In this document: in pieces, positions 1 through 6,560 of the stretch | Numbering within the stretch: position 1 is the stretch's first letter | Layout: each line of letters begins with the position of its first letter | DNA from: Actinomycetes bacterium | GTDB lineage: Bacteria; Actinomycetota; Actinomycetes; Mycobacteriales; Micromonosporaceae | DNA length: 21,046 bases | Reading direction: 5' to 3' | Assembly (NCBI GenBank): GCA_023437285.1 | Contig: JAEZGP010000287.1 | Location: 1 to 21,046, forward strand | The notes under the pieces: generated by a model | The model's input: the letters and a program-made list of their open reading frames with translations, nothing else | Databases searched by the model: none | What the model was told of the DNA's origin: nothing | Program-made: the position numbers and the translations under genes

Positions 1-1
1 G

Positions 2-625
2 CTCGGCGAGCTCGCCTCAGCCGGGTCGAACGCCCGCGCCGTGCCGATCGACCTGACCGACACGGCGGCGGTCGACGACCTCGTCGCGTGGACCGCCGCC
101 GCCTACGGTCGCATCGACGTGGTCATCCACGCGGCCGGCCCGCACATCCCGCAGCGCTACTTCAGCGCGCTGGACCGGTCGACCTTCGACCGTCACGTCG
201 AGCAGGAAACCGGCGCGTTCTTCAGCCTGGTCAGCGCGGCGTTGCCGCACCTGCGGGCCGCGCAGGGCGCCGTGGTGGCCGTGACCACCGTGGCGACGCG
301 GCAGTTCCCGGTCCGGGACGTGCTGTCCGCGGCGCCGAAGGCGGCGATCGAGGCGCTGGTGCGCGCCATCGCCGCGGAGGAGGGGCGGTACGGGGTGCGG
401 GCCAACTGTGTCGGCCCGGGCATCCTGGCCGACGGCATCGGTCAGGCGATCCACGACGACGGCGACTTCCCGCCGCAGGCGCGGGAGTTCGCGATGAAGC
501 GGGTGCCGATGCGCCGGTTCGGTCGCGGGGCCGACGTGGCCGAGGCGGTCGTCTTTCTGGCGTCCGAGCGGGCCCGGTACATCACCGGCCAGAAGCTCGA
601 CGTCGACGGGGGGTTCAGCATCTGA
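2..625 (+). CDS. SDR-family oxidoreductase-like protein, 5' end outside window, catalytic residues altered
   Basis: This is the C-terminal ~207 residues of a short-chain dehydrogenase/reductase. The frame is open to the window edge, and the N-terminal TGxxxGIG cofactor loop is missing, so the start lies upstream. Visible SDR landmarks are the beta-4 segment (IDVVIHAAG, where NNAG is usual), the SDR C-terminal block RFGRGADVAEAVVFLAS, and the ending ITGQKLDVDGGFSI. The catalytic region is unusual. The YxxxK position reads SAAPK, so Ser replaces Tyr while Lys is kept, and the upstream catalytic Ser position lies in VTTVAT (Thr-Thr). The Asn of NNAG is also changed. Its TGA overlaps a possible ATG of the next frame, so it is likely co-transcribed with the acyl-CoA synthetase. 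It may be a dehydrogenase with altered chemistry or a non-catalytic SDR. The fold assignment is secure; the activity is unknown. Confidence 0.85.
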   Translation, partial: LGELASAGSNARAVPIDLTDTAAVDDLVAWTAAAYGRIDVVIHAAGPHIPQRYFSALDRSTFDRHVEQETGAFFSLVSAALPHLRAAQGAVVAVTTVATRQFPVRDVLSAAPKAAIEALVRAIAAEEGRYGVRANCVGPGILADGIGQAIHDDGDFPPQAREFAMKRVPMRRFGRGADVAEAVVFLASERARYITGQKLDVDGGFSI

Positions 626-660
626 TGACTGCGGCGCAACGGGGCGACGAGAGGATCGAC

Positions 661-2304
661 ATGACGGAGCAGGAATGGGCTGAGGAGGTCACCTTCGGTG
701 ATCTTCTGCGCAGGACCGCGCTCGCGCACCCCGACCAGGACGCTCTGGTCTTTCCCGGCGAGCGCGTCACCTACCGCGAGTTCGTCGACCGGGTCGACGG
801 GTTCGCGCGGACGTTGCGCGCGCTGGACGTCGGTCCGGGCGACCATGTCGGCGCGTTGATGCCCAACTCCATCGACTTCATGGCGATCTTCTACGCCGCC
901 GCCACCCTCGGCGCGGTGATGGTGCCCGTGAATGCCCGGTTCAAGACCGAGGAACTCGGCTACGTCATCGACAACGCCGACATCAAGGTCCTGTTCACCT
1001 CCGACGAGATCAGCGAGTACGTCGACTTCCCGTCGATTCTCGAGCAGACGTTTCCCGGCTTGTCGGAGGCCGACCCGTGGGCGCTCAAGCTGCCGCGGGT
1101 GCCGGCACTGCGCACGATCGTGCTCAAGGGTGCTCCGCGAGTCGGGTTCGCCCCGTTGACCGAGGCGCTGCGCCGCGGCGACAGCGTCGACCAGACCGAG
1201 ATCGAAGCGTTCCGGCGACGCGTGCGTCCCTCCGACATCGCGCTGCTCATGTACACCTCCGGAACGACGGCGAACCCGAAGGGCTGCCTGCTGACGCACG
1301 CGTCGGTGGTGCGTAACGGGATCAACTTCGCCACGACCAAGTTCCACATGCGCACGGGTGAGCGGATGTGGAACCCCCTCCCGTTCTTCCACATGGGTGC
1401 GCTCCTGCCGTTCACGGCCTGTGTGAGCAGCGCGTCCGCCATGATCTCGACGCACCACTTCAAGGCGGCGGAGGCGCTCGACGCGCTCGAGAGCGAGCGG
1501 GTGACGATCGCGTACCCGGCTTTCGAGACGATCTGGCGTCAGGTTCTCGAGCTGCGCGATTTCGATGCGCGCGACCTGTCGGCGCTGCGCACGATCCTGA
1601 TCGTCGCTGTGCCGGAGTCCCTGCGTGAGATGCAGCTACGCGTGCCGTGGGCTGCCCAGATCGCGTCCTTCGGCTCGACCGAAGTGTCGGGCGTGGCCTG
1701 CTACAACGAGCCGAGCGATGCGCTCGAGGACCGCGTGACGACGTGCGGCACGCCCTTCCCGGGCGTTGAGGTCAGGGCTGTTGACCCGGTGACGCTCCAG
1801 GACGTTCCCGCCGGGGAGCGCGGTGAACTCTGGGTCAGGGGCTACTCGGTCTTCCAGGGGTACTACAAGGATCAGCAGAAGACCGACGAGGTCCTGCTCC
1901 CGGACGGCTGGTTCCGTACCGGTGACCTCGGCACCGTCGACTCGCGCGGTCAGGTGGCGTTCCACGGCCGGCTCAAGGACATGTTGAAGATCGGCGGCGA
2001 GAACGTCGCGGCGATCGAGATCGAGAACTTCCTCGCGACGCACCCCGCGGTCGCCGTCGTCGCGGTCGTCGGGGCGCCCGACCCCCGGTACGCCGAGGTC
2101 GCGGCTGCCTACGTCCAACTGAAGGAGGGCGCCCACCTCGAGCCCGAGGAGCTCATCGCCTACTGCCGGGGCCGCATCGCCTCCTTCAAGGTGCCGCGGC
2201 ACGTACGCATCGTCAACGAGTGGCCCTTCTCGGGCACCAAGATCAAGAAGCATGTCCTGCGTGACCAGATCGCCGCCGAACTCACCAACAGGGCGGCCGA
2301 CTGA
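661..2304 (+). CDS. Acyl-CoA synthetase (FadD-like AMP-dependent ligase)
   Basis: A 547-residue ANL-superfamily enzyme that would activate a carboxylic acid to its CoA thioester through an acyl-adenylate. Motifs appear in the right order: the P-loop YTSGTTANPKG (residues 198-208, Ala where Gly is usual), FGSTE ending at E341, FRTGD with D422, the hinge GRLKDMLKIGGENV just after it, and the C-terminal GTKIKK with the likely adenylation lysine K527. Length is normal for FadD or medium/long-chain ligases. The start is placed at ATG 661 because GAGAGGA (649-655) is a good ribosome-binding site six bases upstream. An ATG at 625, overlapping the SDR stop, is an alternative that would add 12 residues. 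The gene sits at the edge of a beta-oxidation island, so it probably supplies the CoA ester. Substrate class cannot be read from the motifs. Confidence 0.93.
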   Translation: MTEQEWAEEVTFGDLLRRTALAHPDQDALVFPGERVTYREFVDRVDGFARTLRALDVGPGDHVGALMPNSIDFMAIFYAAATLGAVMVPVNARFKTEELGYVIDNADIKVLFTSDEISEYVDFPSILEQTFPGLSEADPWALKLPRVPALRTIVLKGAPRVGFAPLTEALRRGDSVDQTEIEAFRRRVRPSDIALLMYTSGTTANPKGCLLTHASVVRNGINFATTKFHMRTGERMWNPLPFFHMGALLPFTACVSSASAMISTHHFKAAEALDALESERVTIAYPAFETIWRQVLELRDFDARDLSALRTILIVAVPESLREMQLRVPWAAQIASFGSTEVSGVACYNEPSDALEDRVTTCGTPFPGVEVRAVDPVTLQDVPAGERGELWVRGYSVFQGYYKDQQKTDEVLLPDGWFRTGDLGTVDSRGQVAFHGRLKDMLKIGGENVAAIEIENFLATHPAVAVVAVVGAPDPRYAEVAAAYVQLKEGAHLEPEELIAYCRGRIASFKVPRHVRIVNEWPFSGTKIKKHVLRDQIAAELTNRAAD

Positions 2305-2326
2305 CAGCGCAAGCTCGTACGTGGCA

Positions 2327-2362
2327 GGGCCTCCGGTAGACGGTTCGTCGACCAGGAGGCCC
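2327..2362. terminator. Strong hairpin between convergent genes, likely bidirectional terminator
   Basis: Perfect 8-bp outer arms GGGCCTCC (2327-2334) and GGAGGCCC (2355-2362) enclose a second stem, GGT/ACC and GACG/CGTC, closing on a three-base loop (GTT, 2343-2345). It fills the 60-bp space between the stop of the acyl-CoA synthetase and the stop of the convergent ferredoxin reductase. There is no T-tract, which is common for actinobacterial terminators. Confidence 0.75.
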
Positions 2363-2364
2363 GC

Positions 2365-3564
2365 TTACTGTGCGCGCGCCGCCGTGAGGCCTTCCAGGAC
2401 GACCCGGCGGTGGTGAACGGCGCGCTTTGGCATGCCGCAGATGACCGCGGCGACGGGGAGGTCGCGCCGTAGGTAGGAGATCACGCAGTCGCCGTCCCAG
2501 GAGCCTTCGACCAGCTCGCACCGGTCGGCCAGGCCCGGTGCGCCGTACGACTGGAGCTTGAGGTCGTACTGGTCGGTCCAGAAGTACGGCACGACGGCGA
2601 GCCCGGGCGGAGGGGCCGCGCCGGTGAGCGAGGCGACGATCGCAGCCGCGGCGGTACGCGCCGTGTCGGTGGCCAACTGCCAGTGCTCGATCCGGCGGGG
2701 CACCTCGTCGATCAGCAGATTGGGGTAGCGGGCCACGTCGCCGACGGCGAAAACCGGGGACGGATGGTCGACGCGCAGCGTGGCGTCGGTCAGCACGCCG
2801 TCGGTCAGGTCAAGGCCGTGGCCGTCGAGCCACTCCACGTTGCAGACCGAGCCGACCGCCTCGACGACGACGTCGGCCGCGATCGTCGTCCCGTCGTCGA
2901 GCCGTACGCCGGTGGCGCGGTCGTGTCCCGTGAAACCGGCAACCCCGGTCCCGAGATAAAACCGCACGCCGTGGCGCTCGTGGCGCGCGCGCAGCGCCGC
3001 GCCGAGTTCGCGGCCGCATGGTCGGATCATCGGTTCCGGGTCGGCGGTGACGACCGTGACCTCGCAGCCCATGAGGCGGGCCGTCGCGGCGACCTCGCAG
3101 CCGATGAAGCCGGCGCCGACGACGACGACGCTGGCCGCGCCCTTGAGGGCGGTGTGCAACACCTTGGCGTCGTCGAGGGTACGGATGGTGAAGCGGCCGG
3201 CCGTGGGGCCGGGCACGGCGAGCCGGCGCGCGCGGACCCCTGTCGCGGCGACGAGGGCGTCCCAGGTCAGCTCGGTGTCATCGTCGAGGGTCACGGTGCG
3301 CCGCGTCAGGTCCGCCGCGACGACGCGCGTACCCAGTCGCCACGTCACGTCGTCAACCGAGGGCCGACGGCGGAACTCGACCGCGGCGTGATCCGGCCGG
3401 TCGAGCAGCAACGCCTTGGACAGCGGTGGCCGCGTGTACGGCAGGTGGCCCTCGTCGCCCACCAGGGTGATGTCACCGACGTGACCGGCCGACCGGAGTG
3501 ACTCAGCGACGCGCAGCCCGGCCAGGGCCGCGCCGACGATGAGGACGCGATCGGGCGGGGCCAC
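2365..3564 (-). CDS. Ferredoxin-NAD(P)H reductase (FAD-dependent, P450 redox partner type)
   Basis: A 399-residue flavoprotein of the rhodocoxin/putidaredoxin reductase (BphA4/HcaD) type. It carries an N-terminal FAD dinucleotide fold (VLIVGAALAGLRVAE, residues ~7-21), the conserved YTRPPLSK segment (~43-50), a second NAD(P)-binding fold (VVVVGAGFIGCEVA, ~145-158), and the FAD-contact motif VFAVGDVARY near residue 270. It would pass electrons from NAD(P)H to the ferredoxin encoded immediately upstream. The GTG start at 3564 lies three bases after the ferredoxin stop, with an AAGGAC-like ribosome site inside the end of the ferredoxin gene, so the two are translationally linked. The obvious terminal acceptor in the window is the P450 at 14580, transcribed separately but carrying a similar operator. 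Confidence 0.93.
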   Translation of the reverse strand: MAPPDRVLIVGAALAGLRVAESLRSAGHVGDITLVGDEGHLPYTRPPLSKALLLDRPDHAAVEFRRRPSVDDVTWRLGTRVVAADLTRRTVTLDDDTELTWDALVAATGVRARRLAVPGPTAGRFTIRTLDDAKVLHTALKGAASVVVVGAGFIGCEVAATARLMGCEVTVVTADPEPMIRPCGRELGAALRARHERHGVRFYLGTGVAGFTGHDRATGVRLDDGTTIAADVVVEAVGSVCNVEWLDGHGLDLTDGVLTDATLRVDHPSPVFAVGDVARYPNLLIDEVPRRIEHWQLATDTARTAAAAIVASLTGAAPPPGLAVVPYFWTDQYDLKLQSYGAPGLADRCELVEGSWDGDCVISYLRRDLPVAAVICGMPKRAVHHRRVVLEGLTAARAQ

Positions 3565-3567
3565 GGC

Positions 3568-3783
3568 TCAGTCCTTCAGCGAGATGGCCTGGACGGGGCA
3601 GGCGTCGATGGCCGCCTCGACGTTGCCGCGCAGGGCGGCATCCGGCTGGGACTCGAACACCAGGTGACCCTCGTCGTCGAGGTCGAAGACCTCGGGTGCG
3701 ACGAACACGCACTGCCCGTAGTCCTGGCACCGGGTCATGTCGACCACGACACGCAGCGTGTTCTCGGTTTCGGGAACGCTCAT
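3568..3783 (-). CDS. [3Fe-4S] ferredoxin
   Basis: A 71-residue ferredoxin of the type that serves actinobacterial cytochromes P450. Cysteines C19 and C25 (C-x5-C, with Tyr22 where a 4Fe-4S protein would have its second Cys) and C62 followed by Pro63 (ACPVQAI) are the three ligands expected for a [3Fe-4S] cluster. The segment VAPEVFDLDDEGH is typical of the family. The ATG at 3783 overlaps the stop of the upstream VOC gene by four bases (ATGA on the minus strand), which fixes the start. It sits between the VOC gene and the ferredoxin reductase in one operon and most likely carries electrons from that reductase to the P450 at 14580-15815. Confidence 0.93.
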   Translation of the reverse strand: MSVPETENTLRVVVDMTRCQDYGQCVFVAPEVFDLDDEGHLVFESQPDAALRGNVEAAIDACPVQAISLKD

Positions 3784-4319
3784 GCCGGGTCCCGGTAGAA
3801 CTGGTCGCGCAGCTGCCGGGCGAGGTCCTTCTGTTCGGCGTTGTTCGGGTGTGGCAGCCACACGCCGTCGCCGGTCTGGTAGCGCGTCGCCAGTTCGATC
3901 AGCACGCCGTGGGTCTTCGACTCGGGGATGAAGTTCCACTTGAGCCAGGGCATCGTGTCCGGGCTGCTGGCCTCGTCCAGCACGAGCGGCAGCCCTGCCT
4001 CGCGGCACTGCTCGATCGTGTGGCCGAAGTCGTCGGACAGGAACGCGATGTGGTGCACGAACTCGCCGCGCTTGGCGAGCAGCTTGTGCACCCACGAGTT
4101 CTCGTCGCCGGGTGCCCAGAGCTGGATCGAGACGCCGGTGGGGTCGGGGTTCTGGAAGGTCGCCCAGACCATGGCGGTGCCGTCGGACGTGCCGTTGCCA
4201 CGGGTCAGGTTCTCTGTCAGTTCCGGCGTCAGGACGCCGAGCAGGTCCTGCCAGTCGGCGATCGCCTGCTCAAGGTCCCTTACGCAGAGGGAAATGTGGT
4301 CGATAAAGACGCGCGCCAT
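3780..4319 (-). CDS. VOC-family (glyoxalase/methylmalonyl-CoA epimerase-like) protein
   Basis: A 179-residue vicinal-oxygen-chelate protein with two beta-alpha-beta-beta-beta modules. The pattern of metal ligands in methylmalonyl-CoA epimerase is present: H8 (IDHISL), Q66 (VSIQLW), H90 (HHIAF) and E142 (VLIELATRY). Family members are epimerases, lyases, ring-cleavage dioxygenases or isomerases, and the CoA-rich context makes epimerisation of a CoA thioester or an isomerase-type step attractive; this is inference. The start at 4319 is chosen over an upstream in-frame ATG (4418) because AAGGAGGAG lies just ahead of it and the upstream extension would run through the operator and promoter. It is the first gene of a three-gene operon with ferredoxin and reductase, divergent from the MaoC operon. 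Confidence 0.85.
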   Translation of the reverse strand: MARVFIDHISLCVRDLEQAIADWQDLLGVLTPELTENLTRGNGTSDGTAMVWATFQNPDPTGVSIQLWAPGDENSWVHKLLAKRGEFVHHIAFLSDDFGHTIEQCREAGLPLVLDEASSPDTMPWLKWNFIPESKTHGVLIELATRYQTGDGVWLPHPNNAEQKDLARQLRDQFYRDPA

Positions 4320-4346
4320 GGGCGACTCCTCCTTCGGGCGGCCGTT

Positions 4347-4375
4347 ACCGTACCACCAAACGATTGGTTGTGTAA
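4347..4375 (-). promoter_or_regulatory. Possible promoter of the VOC-ferredoxin-reductase operon
   Basis: On the minus strand, TTACAC (4375-4370) and TACGGT (4352-4347) are separated by 17 bases. Initiation would fall near 4340, leaving a short leader that carries the AAGGAGGAG ribosome site. The 14-bp operator at 4355-4368 lies entirely within the spacer. Both hexamers are imperfect, so this is a moderate call. Confidence 0.45.
4355..4368. promoter_or_regulatory. 14-bp inverted-repeat operator, copy 1
   Basis: ACCAA-ACGA-TTGGT: perfect 5-bp arms around a 4-base centre. It matches the repeats at 4418, 13118 and 14544. Likely binding site of the TetR protein encoded at 13772-14458 (inference from position and recurrence). 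Confidence 0.75.
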
Positions 4376-4390
4376 AATCGTCGCTGCCGC

Positions 4391-4419
4391 TTGACAGTGG
4401 TCGAGACGAGTCCAACAAT
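4391..4419 (+). promoter_or_regulatory. Promoter of the MaoC-thiolase-ACAD operon
   Basis: A perfect -35 hexamer TTGACA (4391-4396) is followed after 17 bases by AACAAT (4414-4419, 4 of 6 to TATAAT). Initiation is expected near 4426, inside operator copy 2, giving a leader of about 35 bases before ATG 4461. Bound repressor would cover the end of the -10 and the start site. Confidence 0.65.
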
Positions 4420-4431
4420 CAAGCGATTGGT
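4418..4431. promoter_or_regulatory. 14-bp inverted-repeat operator, copy 2
   Basis: ATCAA-GCGA-TTGGT: one arm mismatch relative to the perfect repeat. It overlaps the -10 and predicted start site of the large operon. The same motif family occurs at 4355, 13118 and 14544. Confidence 0.7.
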
Positions 4432-4460
4432 AGAAAATAATCTCGCGTGGAGGAGGTGCG

Positions 4461-4937
4461 ATGGGAGCGGTCACGGCGGCCGGAGGTGCGTCTCCCTCGT
4501 CCGAACAGTTGGCGGCCCTCGTCGGTCACGTCCTTCCCGGGGGTACCACGACGATCCACCCGCACCGGCACTGGCTGACCACCGACGTGATCGAAGGCCA
4601 GGCGCTCCCCGACGGGCTGGCTCACCCCCTGTTCGTGTACCTCGCGACCGATGCCATGGGGGTCAGCTGGGACGAGTTCTTCGCGCTGTGCGGGGCGTCG
4701 GCCGCCGACGGGCCGATGTTCGGCGAGCACGAGACCGAACTCGTGAAACCGCTGCGCGTCGGCGCGAGCTACCAGGTCACCGGTGAGATCGTCGCCGCCG
4801 AACGCAAGTCCGGCCGCCGCGCCGGCGTCTTCGACATCGTCAGCTACCGACTCAGCCTCGCCGACGACACCGGCGCGGTCGTGGCGACGACCACCAACTC
4901 GATCGTCTTCCCCCGACGCGACCTGGTGGCGGCATGA
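4461..4937 (+). CDS. MaoC-like hot-dog subunit (FAS1-type dehydratase N-domain), probably non-catalytic
   Basis: A 158-residue single hot-dog protein resembling the N-terminal, FAS1-like half of MaoC dehydratases. A central helix region (PLFVYLATDAMGVSWDEFFALCG) is followed by a beta-rich half with HETELVKPLRVGASYQVTGEI and ends in ATTTNSIVFPR. It has no D-x-N-P-x-H hydratase motif, which the next gene does have. In known split hydratases (mycobacterial HadAB/HadBC, ChsH1-ChsH2) one subunit shapes the acyl pocket and the partner supplies catalysis; I infer the same here. ATG 4461 is preceded by a strong GGAGGAGG site, and its stop overlaps the next ATG in an ATGA tetrad, fitting equimolar synthesis. 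It is the first gene of the large operon. Confidence 0.8.
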   Translation: MGAVTAAGGASPSSEQLAALVGHVLPGGTTTIHPHRHWLTTDVIEGQALPDGLAHPLFVYLATDAMGVSWDEFFALCGASAADGPMFGEHETELVKPLRVGASYQVTGEIVAAERKSGRRAGVFDIVSYRLSLADDTGAVVATTTNSIVFPRRDLVAA

Positions 4938-5380
4938 GCATTCAGACTCCCGCGGTGGCCGTGCCCGAGGTCGGCAGTGCGGTGCCCGCCTGGGTCGTCG
5001 AGTCGGTCAGCGCGGAGAAGATGAAGACGATGGCCGCGCTGCTCGACGACAGCAACCCCATCCATTTCGACGTCGAGGTGCTGCGTGCGCTCGGCATGGG
5101 CGACCGTCCCGTCAACCAGGGGCCGAGCAACCTCGGGTACGTGCAGAACATGCTGATGGCCTGGGCCGGCCCGCGGAGCCTGCGACGCCTGCGGCTGCGC
5201 TTCCTCACCAATGTTCACGCCGGTGACCGGGTCGTGGCCTCGGGCACGGTCACCGCCGTACGCCACGAAGCGGGCGCCATCCTCGTGGACTGCGATGTCC
5301 AGCTCACGATCGAGAACGCCGGAACGGCGCTCACCGGAACCGCCACGGTCGAGTGGCCCAGTCAGGAGGACCCGTCATGA
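4934..5380 (+). CDS. MaoC-like (R)-enoyl-CoA hydratase, catalytic subunit
   Basis: A 148-residue hot-dog protein with the hydratase-2 motif D39-S-N41-P-I-H44 (LLDDSNPIHFD), which supplies the Asp/His dyad that adds water across an enoyl-CoA. A downstream PVNQGPSNLGYVQNMLMAW helix replaces the usual GPLLAS-type segment, and a beta-sheet follows (RFLTNVHAGDRVVASGTV). It overlaps the preceding MaoC-like gene by four bases and the following thiolase ATG by four bases. The two MaoC proteins together match one full double-hot-dog hydratase in length. Expected role: hydration step of the beta-oxidation spiral, before the HSD10-like dehydrogenase at 7731. Confidence 0.85.
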   Translation: MSIQTPAVAVPEVGSAVPAWVVESVSAEKMKTMAALLDDSNPIHFDVEVLRALGMGDRPVNQGPSNLGYVQNMLMAWAGPRSLRRLRLRFLTNVHAGDRVVASGTVTAVRHEAGAILVDCDVQLTIENAGTALTGTATVEWPSQEDPS

Positions 5381-6525
5381 CCGAAGCGTTCATCATCGAC
5401 GCCGTACGCACCCCGAGCGGCCGTCGCGGCGGTGGCCTGTCGCACCTGCACCCGGCGGACCTGGCCGGCCTCGTGATGGCCGAGGTGGTCAACCGGGCCG
5501 GCGTCGACCCCGGTGCCGTCGACGACGTCATCGTCGGGTGCGTCGCCCAGATCGGCTCCCAGGCCTGGAACATCGGTCGCAACGCGTGGCTGTCGGCCGG
5601 CCTGCCCGAACACGTCCCCGCCGTGACGATCGACCGGCAGTGCGGATCATCGCAGCAGGCGATCCACTTCGCGGCCAACGGCATCAAGGCGGGCGAGTAC
5701 GACCTCGTCGTCGTCGCCGGCGTCGAGTCCATGAGCCGCGTCCCGCTCAACAGCTCCGGAACCGTCGGCCCCGACCTGGGCTTCGGGTACCCGTTCGACG
5801 GTGAGGGCTGGACCAAACGGTACGGCGACCAGGAGATCCACCAGCTGCGCGGTGGTGACCTGATCGCCGACCGGTGGGGCATCGAGGACGAGGCCATGCG
5901 GGAGCTGGCGCTGCGGTCGCACCAACGCGCGGACCGGGCCTGGACGCAGGGCCGCTTCGACCGGGAGGTCGTCGCCGTCGGCGACGTCGTTCGCGACGAG
6001 GGCATCCGGCCCGACACGACCCTGGAGAAGATGGCGGCGCTGCGGCCCAACCGCGAGGGTGGCCGGCACACCGCGGCACTGTCGAGCCAGATCGCCGACG
6101 GCGCCGCCGCGGTGCTGCTCGCCTCCGAACAGGCTGTCCAGAAGTACGGGCTCACGCCGCGGGCGAGGGTCGCCGCCGGTTCGGTCGTGGGCAGCGATCC
6201 CGTGCTGATCCTCACCGGTCCGATCGCCGCGACGCGCAAGCTGCTCGAGCGTACGGGCCGCACGATCGACCAGATCGACCTGTTCGAGTGCAACGAGGCG
6301 TTCGCCGCCGTGGTGCTGGCCTGGGCTCAGGACACCGGCGCCGACCTGGAGCGCACCAACGTCAACGGGGGCGCGATGGCGCTCGGCCACCCGCTCGGCG
6401 CCAGCGGAGCGCGCCTGATGACGACGCTCGTGCACGAGCTTGAGCGCTCCGGTGGCCGCTGGGGCCTGCAAACCATGTGCGAGGGCGGCGGACTGTCGAA
6501 CGCCACCTTGATCGAACGACTTTGA
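5377..6525 (+). CDS. Thiolase (acetyl-CoA acyltransferase family)
   Basis: A 382-residue degradative-type thiolase with the complete active-site set: nucleophile C89 (DRQCGSSQQA), NEAF at 306-309, H338 in GHPLGASG, and the second cysteine C368 in MCEGGG. It would cleave a 3-ketoacyl-CoA with CoASH to acetyl-CoA (or propionyl-CoA) and a shortened acyl-CoA. The start is ATG 5377, which overlaps the hydratase stop (ATGA) and has AGGAGGA nearby at about 5364-5370; an in-frame GTG at 5353 lies inside the preceding gene and is not needed. This is the canonical thiolase of the operon, in contrast to the SCP-x-like one at 8896. Confidence 0.94.
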   Translation: MTEAFIIDAVRTPSGRRGGGLSHLHPADLAGLVMAEVVNRAGVDPGAVDDVIVGCVAQIGSQAWNIGRNAWLSAGLPEHVPAVTIDRQCGSSQQAIHFAANGIKAGEYDLVVVAGVESMSRVPLNSSGTVGPDLGFGYPFDGEGWTKRYGDQEIHQLRGGDLIADRWGIEDEAMRELALRSHQRADRAWTQGRFDREVVAVGDVVRDEGIRPDTTLEKMAALRPNREGGRHTAALSSQIADGAAAVLLASEQAVQKYGLTPRARVAAGSVVGSDPVLILTGPIAATRKLLERTGRTIDQIDLFECNEAFAAVVLAWAQDTGADLERTNVNGGAMALGHPLGASGARLMTTLVHELERSGGRWGLQTMCEGGGLSNATLIERL

Positions 6526-6560
6526 CGACCCACGACCGACCAGCAGACGGAGTACAACAG

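Noticed and set aside
88..660. Long N-terminal extension of the acyl-CoA synthetase frame
   Set aside because: It overlaps the real SDR gene in another frame, gives Arg/Gly-rich low-complexity translation, and a strong ribosome site precedes ATG 661.
442..1458. 338-residue minus-strand open frame opposite the acyl-CoA synthetase
   Set aside because: An antisense shadow of a GC-rich gene; its composition is His/Arg/Gly-rich with no recognisable domain, while the plus strand has full ANL motifs.
4320..4418. N-terminal extension of the VOC protein to an ATG at 4418
   Set aside because: It would run through the operator and promoter, and AAGGAGGAG is ideally placed for ATG 4319.
5331..6293. 320-residue minus-strand open frame opposite the thiolase
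   Set aside because: Ser/Thr/Arg/Pro-rich shadow with no family features; the plus strand has all thiolase catalytic residues.
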